A stretch of DNA of 64,000 nt, taken from assembly GCA_964564695.1 (NCBI GenBank), contig CAZMCC010000004.1, positions 12,559 to 76,558 of the forward strand. The letters run 5' to 3'. The position numbers were made by a program, and so were the translations under genes. Positions 29,907 to 38,753 of the stretch are shown piece after piece (within the stretch, counting starts at the first letter, position 1; every line of letters starts with the position of its first letter). The notes under the pieces are model-generated. The model was not told where the DNA came from, searched no databases, and saw nothing but the letters and a program-made list of their open reading frames with translations. The DNA is from CAZMCC01 sp964564695 (lineage in GTDB: Bacteria > Planctomycetota > Phycisphaerae > Phycisphaerales > UBA1924).

Positions 29907-30439
29907 CGCAACCCCTTCTCCACCGACTCAATCACCTTCACCGCATCCTCATACAACACCGCACGGCTCCTCTTCATCGCCCCGAAATACGCCGGCGGCC
30001 CCGAGATGATCGTCAGCGGCAGGTACCACCACCACGTGTACTTCCCCACGCTCGGCCAGTACACGTTCATCAGCGATTCCATCAGCCACACGCCCGGCCA
30101 CACGCTCACGATCAGGATGATCACCAGCACCATCGGCATCCGCCGGTACAGCCGCGTCGTGAACCGCAGCTCCCCCCCGCTCAGCGTCGCCGCCACCTCG
30201 CCCTCGAACGGCGTCCCCACATCTCGCACCGTGAACAGCGGCGTATCCCCCGCCCCCCCCGGCTGCCCCGGCGTGAACCCCCCAAGCTTCCCCCTCCTCG
30301 CCGCGGCATCCAGCTTGCGGAGGATCTCCGCTGGGGGAAGGTCCGTGCGCACGCTCGGCAGGTGGGGGGAGGCCGGCGTCGTGGGCGCGGAGCGTGCGCC
30401 TTCGTCGGGCGTTTCCTGCGGCGATTGGTGCGTGGACAT
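29903..30439 (-). CDS. Membrane protein of unknown function
   Basis: 178 residues starting MSTHQSPQETPDEG. A soluble N-terminal half of about 95 residues carries a beta-like patch (GDTPLFTVRDVGTPFEGEV). It is followed by two hydrophobic spans (MVLVIILIVSVWPGVWLM; YLPLTIISGPPAYFGAM) and a short cytoplasmic tail ending VIESVEKGLR. No family is recognised. The last residues GLR and the stop are encoded inside the inverted repeat, as also seen for the gene at 56169. An upstream in-frame extension is GC-shadow sequence. Confidence 0.72.
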   Translation of the reverse strand: MSTHQSPQETPDEGARSAPTTPASPHLPSVRTDLPPAEILRKLDAAARRGKLGGFTPGQPGGAGDTPLFTVRDVGTPFEGEVAATLSGGELRFTTRLYRRMPMVLVIILIVSVWPGVWLMESLMNVYWPSVGKYTWWWYLPLTIISGPPAYFGAMKRSRAVLYEDAVKVIESVEKGLR

Positions 30440-30490
30440 GACCCCGGACGGTACCCCGTGCAAGGACGCGACGCGAACAGCCTGAGACTC

Positions 30491-31012
30491 GTGGGGTGTG
30501 GAGGGGGCGGAGACGATCCGCCGGGCCCTTCTACGCCCGCGGTCCTGCGCCTGACGCCGCGCCCACGCGCCCAGCCTCACCGCGTCCGTCACGCCCTCCG
30601 CGACCAGCGTGCAGCCGAGCGGGCGGTCGAAGCCGAAAACCGCGAGGCCGCTCGCCTGCCCCTCGAGGACGCCCGCGCCGTCCTTGCCGCCCGCGTCGCC
30701 GAGTCAATCGAAGGCGGCCGGGTGGCGGTATTGCGTCCGGGCGTGCGCCAAAACCTCGTCGCCGTGGGCTCGGCCCTCGGTCTCCGCCCATTCGACACCA
30801 ACCTCGTCATTGCGATCGTGCAGGACCGCGCCCGCACCGGCAGTGATCCGGCCCCGGCCACGGATCTCCGCCTCACCATGCTCCGCGACCCCGCGGCGCC
30901 GACTCAAAGCGCACCGGCTCACCGACCGTCGTGGATGCTGTGCATACTCAGCGCGGTCGCCCTGGCCGTGGCGTTGTTCGTCGCGTTGGTGCGCTGGGTC
31001 ATGCGCCCGTAG
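30491..31012 (+). CDS. Hypothetical protein with C-terminal membrane anchor
   Basis: Up to 173 residues. The convincing part starts near RHALRDQRAAERAVEAENRE and runs through LPLEDARAVLAARVAESIEG and RQNLVAVGSALGLRPFDTNL. It ends in a single hydrophobic anchor (MLCILSAVALAVALFVALVR). The amino-acid pattern (helical, charged, no Pro/Arg shadow bias) supports coding on this strand. The start is unsure: GTG 30491 is the only standard start in range and lacks a clear ribosome binding site. Divergent from the gene at 29903. Function unknown. Confidence 0.6.
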   Translation: MGCGGGGDDPPGPSTPAVLRLTPRPRAQPHRVRHALRDQRAAERAVEAENREAARLPLEDARAVLAARVAESIEGGRVAVLRPGVRQNLVAVGSALGLRPFDTNLVIAIVQDRARTGSDPAPATDLRLTMLRDPAAPTQSAPAHRPSWMLCILSAVALAVALFVALVRWVMRP

Positions 31013-31019
31013 CGCCGGG

Positions 31020-31448
31020 CTAAGCAGCAACATTGAGGCGCGAGCCCGGCGCCTGATACAGCGGGCTGGTCCGCGATTCGATCTCCGCGCGCCGGTCAGC
31101 CTCACGCCGTGCGATCTCCTCGGCACGCCGTTCAACGCGATCGCGCAGCCGCTCGGCGTCGCGCCGCTCGGCCTTCTCGGCCTGTTCGACGCGCTCGCGG
31201 GCCTCTTCCTCGCGCCGCCGCTCGGCCTCCGCCTTCGCGCGCTCCTCGCGGGCCTTCGCCGAACGCTCAAGCGACTCGTCCACCACCCGCAGCACGGCCT
31301 GCGTCGCCTCGCTCTTCGCCGTCTCAACAAGCAGCCGCGGCTCATCGACCGAGATTCCCGCAATCGCCATCACGCGCACCGCCCCGCCCCCGCCCCAGCA
31401 GGGCAGGCACGATTCGAGCACACGCGATCCGATCGATGACGGCGACAT
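31020..31448 (-). CDS. Small coiled-coil protein
   Basis: About 142 residues from MSPSSIGSRVLESCLPCWGG (a start at MAIAGISVDEP is also possible). After a short N-terminal region (RLLVETAKSEATQAVLRVVD) comes a long run of charged helix, EERAKAEAERRREEEARERV and onward to about residue 120, a predicted coiled coil. The tail is TSPLYQAPGSRLNVAA. No signal peptide is clear. The 3' ends of this gene and the plus-strand gene ending at 31012 converge with 7 bases between. Function unknown. Confidence 0.6.
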   Translation of the reverse strand: MSPSSIGSRVLESCLPCWGGGGAVRVMAIAGISVDEPRLLVETAKSEATQAVLRVVDESLERSAKAREERAKAEAERRREEEARERVEQAEKAERRDAERLRDRVERRAEEIARREADRRAEIESRTSPLYQAPGSRLNVAA

Positions 31449-31645
31449 GGTGGGAGGTCGGGGGCGAGCCTCGGGTTCTCGGACCTGAAACAAGTCCGAG
31501 ATTCTCCCGCAGCGTCGTCAAGCCCCCGGCGCAGGTTGAGCCGTTTGGGCGCGGATCACGCCCATATCACCCGTCGAGGTTGCGCAGACGGCCCAGTCGA
31601 TACGCCCGGCCAGAGCGCCGGTCAGATCGCGGGCCTCGGCACCGG

Positions 31646-31867
31646 TTACACCGCGGGCTTGTCACCCGGCGGGGGCGGCCGCATGTCAGTCCCCACCACC
31701 ACCACCGTCCCATCCTCGCCACGCTTGCGGCCGCGCTCGCGCCCAACCTCGTCCTGATACGGCGCCGCCCGGGCCACCAGCCGCCACCACCACACCGCCA
31801 CCCACGACCCGCCGCCGAAGACGACGAGCACCACGATCACCACAAACACCCATTCCAGCGTCGTCAA
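31646..31867 (-). CDS. Small single-span membrane protein
   Basis: 73 residues from TTG 31867 with GGGAG eight bases upstream. One hydrophobic span (WVFVVIVVLVVFGGGSWVAV) is followed by a basic, then acidic cytoplasmic tail (GRERGRKRGEDGTVVVVGTD) and a Pro-rich end. It lies 57 bases downstream of tRNA-Leu on the same strand. Start and reality are moderately supported by the clean membrane span and the ribosome binding site. Confidence 0.5.
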   Translation of the reverse strand: MTTLEWVFVVIVVLVVFGGGSWVAVWWWRLVARAAPYQDEVGRERGRKRGEDGTVVVVGTDMRPPPPGDKPAV

Positions 31868-31924
31868 GGCCAGGGCTCCCAACCCCGGACGGGCCAGCAA
31901 GGCTCGCGCGTCCGGCTTTCTCAA

Positions 31925-32008
31925 TGCGGGCGACAGGAATCGAACCTGCACGGCCTTGCGGCCACGGGATCCTAAGTCCCGTGCGTCTGCCAGTTCCGCC
32001 ACGCCCGC
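31925..32008 (-). tRNA. tRNA-Leu (TAG)
   Basis: Minus-strand class II tRNA. Acceptor GCGGGCG pairs with CGCCCGC, discriminator A. The anticodon stem CGGGA/TCCCG closes the loop CTTAGGA, anticodon TAG (plus positions 31972-31974). The variable arm is short and paired (TGGCCGCAAGGCCG), and the T-loop GGTTCGATTCC is intact. No CCA is encoded. Confidence 0.95.
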
Positions 32009-32065
32009 GTGCACAACCGGCACCGGCCAGCGGTCACTAGGCACCTGTGTGGGATGCAAACCCAC

Positions 32066-32097
32066 ATCCCAGTGCCCAATGCCCGATGCCCAGTGCC
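32066..32097. repeat. Short degenerate tandem repeat (ATGCCCR/GTGCCCA units)
   Basis: ATCCCAGTGCCCAATGCCCG followed by ATGCCCAGTGCC: four to five 7-8 base units of the TGCCCA type, just upstream of the DoxX-like gene. Confidence 0.55.
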
Positions 32098-32153
32098 TTC
32101 TCTCACCAAGAATAACCCCGAAACGCCGCGCTGAACGATACGAATAATCTCCT

Positions 32154-33176
32154 ATGTCCACCCGAGACCGAATCGCCCTTTCCATCCCGCCCCTGCTCCT
32201 CCGCATTGTCCTCGCGGTCACCTTCCTTTGGGCAGGGCTCAGCAAGGCCCTGACGACGATGAGCGTCAGCCCCGAGGCGGCGGCCACGCTCTCAACAATG
32301 GGCGTCACCGTCACCAATGCAGGCGTGGGGGGGACGCCGCCTGTCAACGTGCCGGCCCCGGGGACACCTCCTGCTGGCGGCGCGATGCTGACGCCGACGA
32401 CGCCGCTTGGCTTCGTCGGGGCGGGCTTCCAGGCGGGTGGGGCAGGCAGCGGCGGTGCCGGCGGCACAAACCCGCCCTTCCCCGCCGACGGCTTCTCCAA
32501 GCCCAAGCAGGACGACAAGCCCGAGACCAAGCCCGAACCCAAGCCCGAGCCGCCCGCGACACCACCGGCCGCCGATCCCAAGCCGCCGGGCAAGGGGCTC
32601 TTCCCGATCCCAGCCACACCGCCCGCGTCTGCGCCGACGAGTGGGGGGGGTGGGGGTGGGGGTCCGGTCAAGACCGCCGCCGACTTCCCCAACCCCGAGC
32701 CCGTGCGCCGGGTCTATGTGCTGGCGTACGCGATCTACACCGCCGCCAACCCGCCGACACCCCCCGCGGGCCCGACCGGTGAGCCCGCCCCGGCCCCGAT
32801 GCGTCTGCTGCCGGCCGAGCTGGGCACGGGGTCCCGCCCCGTGTACATGGCGTTCACGATCGCGGCGACCGAGATCATCGCCGGCGCGATGCTGCTGATC
32901 GGCATGCTGAGCCGCCTGTGGGCGCTGGCCGTCGCGTGCGTCATGATCGGGGCGATCTGGCTGACGGGCATCGGCCCGGCGATGGCGTCGGGCGACAACG
33001 TCCTCGGGTTCCTCCCGAACTACCCGTGGGGCGATATGAGCAAGTGGATGCCGTTGCTGTGGCAGGTGTCGCTGCTGGCGATGGCCCTGGCGGTCTTCTT
33101 CGCGGGGTCGGGGGCGCTCGCCGTCGACAACGCGATGTTCGGCAGCCGTGCCGACCGGGTGGACGCCGACCTCTGA
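32154..33176 (+). CDS. DoxX-like membrane protein with long proline-rich insertion
   Basis: 340 residues. The first span (LLLRIVLAVTFLWAGLSKAL) is the usual DoxX opening. Instead of continuing directly, a low-complexity Gly/Pro region occupies about residues 55-180. It includes KPETKPEPKPEPPATPPA and resembles a wall- or periplasm-spanning spacer. Three more spans follow (FTIAATEIIAGAMLLIGML; AVACVMIGAIWLTGIG; LLWQVSLLAMALAVFFAGSG). Function of the family is uncertain (membrane redox or quinone-linked in some members). It begins a plus-strand series with two secreted or membrane proteins. Confidence 0.82.
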   Translation: MSTRDRIALSIPPLLLRIVLAVTFLWAGLSKALTTMSVSPEAAATLSTMGVTVTNAGVGGTPPVNVPAPGTPPAGGAMLTPTTPLGFVGAGFQAGGAGSGGAGGTNPPFPADGFSKPKQDDKPETKPEPKPEPPATPPAADPKPPGKGLFPIPATPPASAPTSGGGGGGGPVKTAADFPNPEPVRRVYVLAYAIYTAANPPTPPAGPTGEPAPAPMRLLPAELGTGSRPVYMAFTIAATEIIAGAMLLIGMLSRLWALAVACVMIGAIWLTGIGPAMASGDNVLGFLPNYPWGDMSKWMPLLWQVSLLAMALAVFFAGSGALAVDNAMFGSRADRVDADL

Positions 33177-33225
33177 GTGGGGGTGGGGGGCGCGGCGTGC
33201 CCGTCCTACAGGCAAGGATGGTCTT

Positions 33226-34284
33226 GTGACCAGGTTCGATCCGCAGCTTGATGCGCCGGGACTTTCCCGTGCATCTGCGCGGACGCGGTGGGGTGTTTTC
33301 GGCGCCGTCGCTTTGTCGCTCGTCCTTCACGTGGCCGTCGTCACCGCCTTGGTGGCCGGAGCGTGGACGATCGTGGCCGCGAGCGGGACAGGGGTGGGTG
33401 ATCCGGGGGTGTCGTCCAACGTCGTCGAGCTGACCGCCGCGCCGCAGGTGCGCGTGCCGACGCCGCCCACCACGCCCACTTCGCCGCCTCCCCTGGTGAT
33501 CTCGACCGGTGAAGGGGCCTCCGCCCCGACCGACACCGCCGCCCCCAAGCTCGAGGGCGAGCGTGCGTCGAAGGGCCCCAGCGCCGCCATCACCGGCCTG
33601 AGCTCGGCCCCGACACCGACGACCCTTCGCGCCGACGCCGCCGCCGGCCCCGGCGCCATCTTCGCCGGCGTGGGGGCCGCCTCAGCCCGCTCGGTCGTCT
33701 ACGTCGTCGACGCCTCGGGCCCGATGGTCTCCGCCCTGCCCGAAGTCTTCACCGAGCTGCGAGCGTCCGTCGAGCGCCTCAAGCCCACACAGAAGTTCAG
33801 CGTGATCGTGTTCCGGCGCATGCCCGACGCCGCGGGGGCCGGCTCCGGCGGCACCGAGTCCTTCGTTGCCTCCCCCATCCGCGCCACCGACCAGGCCAAG
33901 CGCGAACTCGCCCTCTGGCTCGAGTCCATCCGCCCCGCCGGCCGCAGCAACCCCCTCGACGGCCTCACCGCCGCACTCTCGATGAGCCCCGACGCGGTGT
34001 TCCTGCTCTCGCGCTCGATCGAGCGCTCCGGCGGCGGCGTGTGGGACCTCGGCAAGGACCGCACCCTCACCGAGCTCGACCGCCTGAACCCCCGCGACGG
34101 CGCGGGCCGCCGGCGTGTAGCGATCCGCACCATCCAGTTCCTCGACGAGGACCCCACCGGCACGATGCAGGCCGTCGCCCGCGAGCACTCGGGGGGGGAC
34201 GCGGCGGGCACGCCGGGCAATGTTGTGGGGGGGGCCGGCGGCGCGTATACGGTGATCCGCCGGGCGGGCGAACTCGCCCGCTGA
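33226..34284 (+). CDS. Membrane-anchored VWA-like protein with altered MIDAS
   Basis: 352 residues, GTG start with AAGGA seven bases before. One N-terminal membrane span (WGVFGAVALSLVLHVAVVTA) is followed by a Pro/Thr-rich linker to about 145, a TonB-like layout. The rest resembles a von Willebrand factor A domain: SVVYVVDASGPMVSALPEVF, then KPTQKFSVIVFRR. The MIDAS motif D-x-S-x-S reads D-A-S-G-P, so metal binding through that motif may be impaired. The later part (AVFLLSRSIERSGGGVWDLG) also fits. Found between a DoxX-like and a secreted helical protein, 20 bases from the latter. Confidence 0.8.
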   Translation: MTRFDPQLDAPGLSRASARTRWGVFGAVALSLVLHVAVVTALVAGAWTIVAASGTGVGDPGVSSNVVELTAAPQVRVPTPPTTPTSPPPLVISTGEGASAPTDTAAPKLEGERASKGPSAAITGLSSAPTPTTLRADAAAGPGAIFAGVGAASARSVVYVVDASGPMVSALPEVFTELRASVERLKPTQKFSVIVFRRMPDAAGAGSGGTESFVASPIRATDQAKRELALWLESIRPAGRSNPLDGLTAALSMSPDAVFLLSRSIERSGGGVWDLGKDRTLTELDRLNPRDGAGRRRVAIRTIQFLDEDPTGTMQAVAREHSGGDAAGTPGNVVGGAGGAYTVIRRAGELAR

Positions 34285-34304
34285 CGCCGTGCCCCCGACG
34301 CACC

Positions 34305-36656
34305 ATGCCCAAACCGTTCCGCCTTTCGATCGTCGTTCTGGTCCACGCTGCCCTCAGCGTGGCGTGCCCACTCGCAAGCGCGGCCGCGTCCCTCGCGCCT
34401 TCGCTCGGCGTGCAACGGGCCGAACCGATGACCCCCGCGAAGCTCGAAGCCCTCGTCCTGGGCCTCGAGTCCCGCTCGATCACGCCGCAGCAGCGGGCCG
34501 ATCTCGTCAAGGCCGTTGACGCGGCTCGGACTGAGCTGATCGCGTCGCTCCCTGACGACGACCGTGCCCCGTCGTGGGCACTCGATCGCGCCGGCGCCGC
34601 CCTCGACGAACTCGCAGAGGACGCCGCCGACTGGTCCGTGCTCGTGGGCATCCCCACCGAGGGCCAGCGTGCCCGCGTGATCTCCGCGGCCGAGCGGGCC
34701 CTTTCGCAGATCGACTGGGCCGAGGCCGCCGCGGGTCGCGCCGTGACGCGCCTGCAGACCGCCGTGCTCGCCGCGTCACGCGGCGACGCCGCCGCGGCCC
34801 GGGCGACCGCCGAAGCGGCCGAAGCCCGCCTCGGCGTGCTCATCGACCTCGAGCAGCAACTGCGAATCCCCTTCTTCCGCGGACGGGCCGCCGCCCTCGT
34901 CGTCGTCGCCGATCCCCAACAGCGCAACGGCCCGCGCACTCGCCAGGCCCTCGAATCCCTCATGCCCCTGCACCTCACCGGCGCCGGTGAATCGATCCGG
35001 CGCGCCACGCTCGCGGCCCTGATGGTCGCCCTCACCACCGAACCCGGCCCGCGCCGCGACGCCACCGATCTTGCCCGCGCCGTCGTCGACGCCCCCGCGC
35101 CCTCCACCCCCGACGCCGCCGAATCGCTCGCGAAGGCCTGTGCCCGCCTCGCACTCCTCCGCGCCTCGACAAGCCCCGAGGCCGCGACCGCCGCGCAGAC
35201 CGCCCTCAAGTCCGCCCTCGAACGCCCACCCTTCGTCGTCGTCGCCCCCGGCGTCGCGCCGCTTACCAACGCCGATCCCGCCCTCGCGATGCTCGCCGGA
35301 GAAGCCACGGCCCTCACCGCCATCGACCACGCGCGCAGCGTCTCCCCCGACCGCCGCGCCGCATGGCTCCAGGCCGGTCTCACGCCGCTCGCCGCCATGC
35401 TCGACCGCACCGACCTGGCGCTCCCGCTCGGTGTCGACGCGAGCGTCCTCCGCCCGCTCGTCCTCGCGAAGCTCGCCACCGCGTGGGCCATCGCGTCGGG
35501 CCCTTCGGGCGCCGGCGCGGGTGTGTCTCTTAGCGACCTGCCCCCGGCCGTGGCCTTCGCCCACGGCCTGAGCCTGGCCGCCGCCGAGTCCACACGCTCC
35601 AAGGGCGCCGCGGTGCTCGACGAGCTCTCGCAGCGACCCGACGCCGGTGCGCTTGGCGCCGAGGCCCTGTGGGAGTTGGCCGTCGCCCGCTGGTCCGGCA
35701 CCGGCGTCGACGACGGCGCCGGCGCGGTAACGGCCCTGTGCCGCCTCGTGGAGGTCTACCCGAACTCCCCACGCGCCCCCGAGGCCGCGATCAAGGGCGT
35801 CGAGCTCGCTCGCTACAGCCTCGGTCGCGCCGAAGAGCAGCCCCCCGCGGCCCGTGCCGCGAGCGTCGAGCGTCTCACAACGCTCTACGCCCAGTCGCTC
35901 GCGAGCGCCTACCGCCTCAACCCCGCGCACGCCGACGCCGCATCCTGGCGCGTCGAGCACGCCCGGATGCTCCTCGCCCTCGTCGGCTCCGCCCCGATCG
36001 ACGCCGGCGTCCTCGACCGCGTGCTCAGCGCCCTCGAAGGCGTCCCCAGCGGCACCACGCAGCGCCGCGCCGCCGACGACCTCGCCCAGCAGACCATCGA
36101 CGCCGCCATCGCCGCGTCCCGTCGGCGCTCGCCCGTCGCGTCCCCCGATCCCGCCCGCCTCAGCGCCATCGCCCGCCGCGGCGTGCAGTGGTCGCAGGTC
36201 CGGCGTCCCCAGGTCGCCGACGCCTACCGCCTCGTGCTCGCCGAAGCCCTCGCCGACTCCAGCGACGCCCGCGCCCTCGAAGTCGCCACCGATCTCACCG
36301 ACCGCCAGGCCTTCACTGGCGAGGGCAACGAGGGCCAGCTCGCCCGCCTCCGCCTCGTGCTCGGCCGCGCCCAGCGCATCGCGGGCCAGAGCCCCACCGC
36401 GTTCGCCACGCTCCGCGACCTCGTCGAAGAGCTCGACGCCGCGGCCGGAGCCGTTGGCGGCGCCGGCGGCTCGCGCCCCAGCGTCTACTGGCTCGCCTGG
36501 GCCGAAATGCTCGAGATCCTCGCCGCCGACACCTCGCGCCCCGACGCCGCCGCCGGGGTGCGCGAGCAGGTCCGCCGCCTCGAGCTCGTCGACCCCACCC
36601 TGGGCGGCGACGCCGCCGAGCCCGCCCGGGCCCGCATCCGGGCGCTCCCGCGCTAG
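34305..36656 (+). CDS. Large secreted alpha-helical (TPR-like) protein
   Basis: 783 residues from MPKPFRLSIVVLVHAALSVA, with a signal peptide to about 27. The rest is almost entirely helix-forming, Ala/Leu/Arg-rich pairs, for example ALGAEALWELAVARWSG, VTALCRLVEVYPNSPRAPEA (a classic TPR-type turn) and QRIAGQSPTAFATLRDLVEE. It resembles tetratricopeptide or Sel1-like solenoids without a strict consensus. No catalytic motif was found. Its 20-base spacing to the VWA-like gene suggests they are co-expressed; a joint envelope role is an inference. Confidence 0.82.
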   Translation: MPKPFRLSIVVLVHAALSVACPLASAAASLAPSLGVQRAEPMTPAKLEALVLGLESRSITPQQRADLVKAVDAARTELIASLPDDDRAPSWALDRAGAALDELAEDAADWSVLVGIPTEGQRARVISAAERALSQIDWAEAAAGRAVTRLQTAVLAASRGDAAAARATAEAAEARLGVLIDLEQQLRIPFFRGRAAALVVVADPQQRNGPRTRQALESLMPLHLTGAGESIRRATLAALMVALTTEPGPRRDATDLARAVVDAPAPSTPDAAESLAKACARLALLRASTSPEAATAAQTALKSALERPPFVVVAPGVAPLTNADPALAMLAGEATALTAIDHARSVSPDRRAAWLQAGLTPLAAMLDRTDLALPLGVDASVLRPLVLAKLATAWAIASGPSGAGAGVSLSDLPPAVAFAHGLSLAAAESTRSKGAAVLDELSQRPDAGALGAEALWELAVARWSGTGVDDGAGAVTALCRLVEVYPNSPRAPEAAIKGVELARYSLGRAEEQPPAARAASVERLTTLYAQSLASAYRLNPAHADAASWRVEHARMLLALVGSAPIDAGVLDRVLSALEGVPSGTTQRRAADDLAQQTIDAAIAASRRRSPVASPDPARLSAIARRGVQWSQVRRPQVADAYRLVLAEALADSSDARALEVATDLTDRQAFTGEGNEGQLARLRLVLGRAQRIAGQSPTAFATLRDLVEELDAAAGAVGGAGGSRPSVYWLAWAEMLEILAADTSRPDAAAGVREQVRRLELVDPTLGGDAAEPARARIRALPR

Positions 36657-36779
36657 AGCGCCCCACCCGCGGGCCCCGACCCGCCGCCCTTGCCCAAATT
36701 CACAACCCAAGGTCCGCTTCCGCGCGCACGCGGGCGATCGCGTGGCATACTTCTCCCACCCCCGCCAGGAGTTCCCCTG

Positions 36780-37916
36780 ATGCCTCGCCTCGCCGAGATC
36801 GCTGTCTTCGCCGTCGTTGGTTCCACGTTCGGAGCCGGCGTCGCGCACGCGACCGACCAGGCCTTGTTCGAAGGGCTCGGAGCGCTGGGGCTGGGAGAAA
36901 TCTCCGAGGCCACCGACGTCTCCGCCGACGGCAGCGCCGTCGTCGGCTACGGCACGGTGACCGATGACATCTTCGGCCTGGGCCCGCGGGCCTTCCGCTG
37001 GACCCGCACGACCGGCATCCAATCGCTCGGCCAGGTCGGCTTCTTCGGCTCGGCCGGCTCGGGGATCTCCGGCGACGGGCTCACGGCCGTCGGTGTCTCC
37101 GGTGCGCAGGGCTTCCGCTGGGTCGCCCCCGGACCGATCGCCCCCGTCGGCGTGCTCCCCGGCGCCAGCAGCGCGTGGGCCCGCGGCGCGTCCTTCGACG
37201 GCTCGACCGTCGTGGGCGACTCGGGCAACGGCGCGACCGCCGCCGCCTTCCGCTCCCTCTCCGGCGGCGCCCCCCAGCCCATCGGCGCACTAGCGGGCGG
37301 CGACGGCTCAAGCTCCGCCAACGACGTCTCCGCCGACGGCTCCGTCATCGTCGGCCAGGCAGGCTCGGCCCTCGGCACCGAAGCCTTCCGCTGGACGTCC
37401 TCGGCCGGCATGACCGGCCTCGGCCTGCTCCCCGGCGCGGTCGCCGGCGACATCTCGCGGGCCGCGAGCGTCTCGGCCGACGGCTCGGTCATCGTCGGCG
37501 TCGGCACCCTCGGCACACAGAACCTCGCCTTCCGCAGCATCGGCACCGGACCCCTCGAATCCCTCGGCGAAATCCCCGGCGGCGACGTCTACTCCTCCGC
37601 CCGCGGCGTCAGCGGTGACGGCTCCATCATCGTCGGCGAATCCGCCGACGAGAACGGCCTCACCGGCTTCATCTGGACCCAGGACGGCGGCATGGTCGCC
37701 TTCGACGACTACCTCGCCAGCGAGTTCTCCCTCGTCCTCGACGGCTGGACACTCACCTCCGTCACCAGCGTCTCCGCCGACGGCCGTGCGTTCGTCGGCG
37801 CCGGGATCAACCCCGAAGGCATCTCCGAAGCGTGGCGCGTCATCGTCCCCGCCCCCGGTGCGGCCGGCCTGCTGCTGCTCGGCGGCGTCATCGCCGGGCG
37901 CCGGCGCCGCTCGTAG
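36780..37916 (+). CDS. HAF-repeat secreted protein with PEP-CTERM anchor
   Basis: 378 residues. Start ATG 36780 has AGGAG eight bases upstream and gives a signal peptide (LAEIAVFAVVGSTFGAGVAHA). Residues about 30-345 are tandem repeats of the D-V-S-A-D-G-S-x-I-V-G type (DVSADGSAVVGYG, DVSADGSVIVGQA, SVSADGSVIVGVG, GVSGDGSIIVGES), each alternating with FRW-T or FR-S segments, probably a beta-propeller. The end is a PEP-CTERM-type sorting signal: VPAPGAAGLLLLGGVIAGRR. It would be exported and processed by an exosortase, which is not in this window. Its 3' end overlaps the convergent phosphatase gene by 29 bases. Confidence 0.88.
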   Translation: MPRLAEIAVFAVVGSTFGAGVAHATDQALFEGLGALGLGEISEATDVSADGSAVVGYGTVTDDIFGLGPRAFRWTRTTGIQSLGQVGFFGSAGSGISGDGLTAVGVSGAQGFRWVAPGPIAPVGVLPGASSAWARGASFDGSTVVGDSGNGATAAAFRSLSGGAPQPIGALAGGDGSSSANDVSADGSVIVGQAGSALGTEAFRWTSSAGMTGLGLLPGAVAGDISRAASVSADGSVIVGVGTLGTQNLAFRSIGTGPLESLGEIPGGDVYSSARGVSGDGSIIVGESADENGLTGFIWTQDGGMVAFDDYLASEFSLVLDGWTLTSVTSVSADGRAFVGAGINPEGISEAWRVIVPAPGAAGLLLLGGVIAGRRRRS

Positions 37917-38739
37917 CCCCCGGCTCAGCGAGCACGCTCACAAGTTCATCCACGAGCGTCGCAGGCGCCGCCATGCTGCGGACGCTGTGGATCGTCGCCG
38001 CCCCCGCCCAGTCCGTGTGCACGCCCCCCGCCTCGGGAAGAATCACCCCCATCGGCGCCACGTCCCACACGTTCACCTTCGGCTCCACCACCGCGTCGGC
38101 ACGCCCCGTGGCCACCAGCAGATACGCATAGCAATCGCTCCACCCCCGCATCGACCCCGCGGCCTCAATCAGCCTCGAAAACGCCCCCGTCGTCCCCGTC
38201 GCGCGGTAGTAATCCAGCGACGTGGTCAGCACCATCGCGTCCTTGAGCGCGCGCGTGGGCGTGACGCGCGCGCGAACGGGGGCTTGGCCGGTGGGGGGGC
38301 GAGTCCACCACGCGCCGCCGCCGCGTGAGGCGTGGATCGTCTCATTGAGCGCCGGCATGTGGATGACGCCGACCGCGGGCTGCCCGTCGCACTCGACGCC
38401 GATAAGCGTGCCGAACAGCGGCACGCCGTGGACGAACGAGGCCGTCCCGTCGATCGGGTCGATGATCCAGCGGTACGTGGACGAGCTTGGACCCGTTGCA
38501 CCGCCGAGTTCCTCGCCCAGCACCGCGTCCTGCGGAAATTTCGCCGCGATCCCCTCGCGGATGAGCCGCTCGGCGTCGCGGTCGGCGACAGTGACGTGCG
38601 AGCCGTCGCGCTTGCGTTCAACTTGTGACTCGCTGAGCCTCTGGAAATGCCCCATGATCAGCTCGCCGGCACTCCGGGCCAAGGCGAGCGCGAGGTCAAG
38701 TCGCTGGGCGATGTCCTGGGGGCTCGCGGGCGTTGCCAT
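37888..38739 (-). CDS. Inositol-monophosphatase family protein (histidinol-phosphatase-like)
   Basis: 283 residues. The metal site is complete: GEELGG (first Glu), DPIDGTASFVHG and WDVAP near the C-terminus. DGSHVTVADRDAERLIREGI is the usual Asp-rich N-terminal part. FVHG with WDVAPMGVILPEAGG resembles HisN-type histidinol-phosphate phosphatases, but inositol or nucleotide phosphatase activity cannot be excluded. Mg-dependent phosphomonoesterase, cytoplasmic. Last of the uvrB-led minus-strand cluster, 14 bases after the YceH gene. Confidence 0.88.
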   Translation of the reverse strand: MATPASPQDIAQRLDLALALARSAGELIMGHFQRLSESQVERKRDGSHVTVADRDAERLIREGIAAKFPQDAVLGEELGGATGPSSSTYRWIIDPIDGTASFVHGVPLFGTLIGVECDGQPAVGVIHMPALNETIHASRGGGAWWTRPPTGQAPVRARVTPTRALKDAMVLTTSLDYYRATGTTGAFSRLIEAAGSMRGWSDCYAYLLVATGRADAVVEPKVNVWDVAPMGVILPEAGGVHTDWAGAATIHSVRSMAAPATLVDELVSVLAEPGATSGAGARR

Positions 38740-38753
38740 GCCCCGAGCGTAGA

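Noticed and set aside
31536..31757. Plus-strand open frame between the coiled-coil gene and tRNA-Leu
   Set aside because: No ribosome binding site, overlaps the small membrane protein on the other strand, composition of a shadow.
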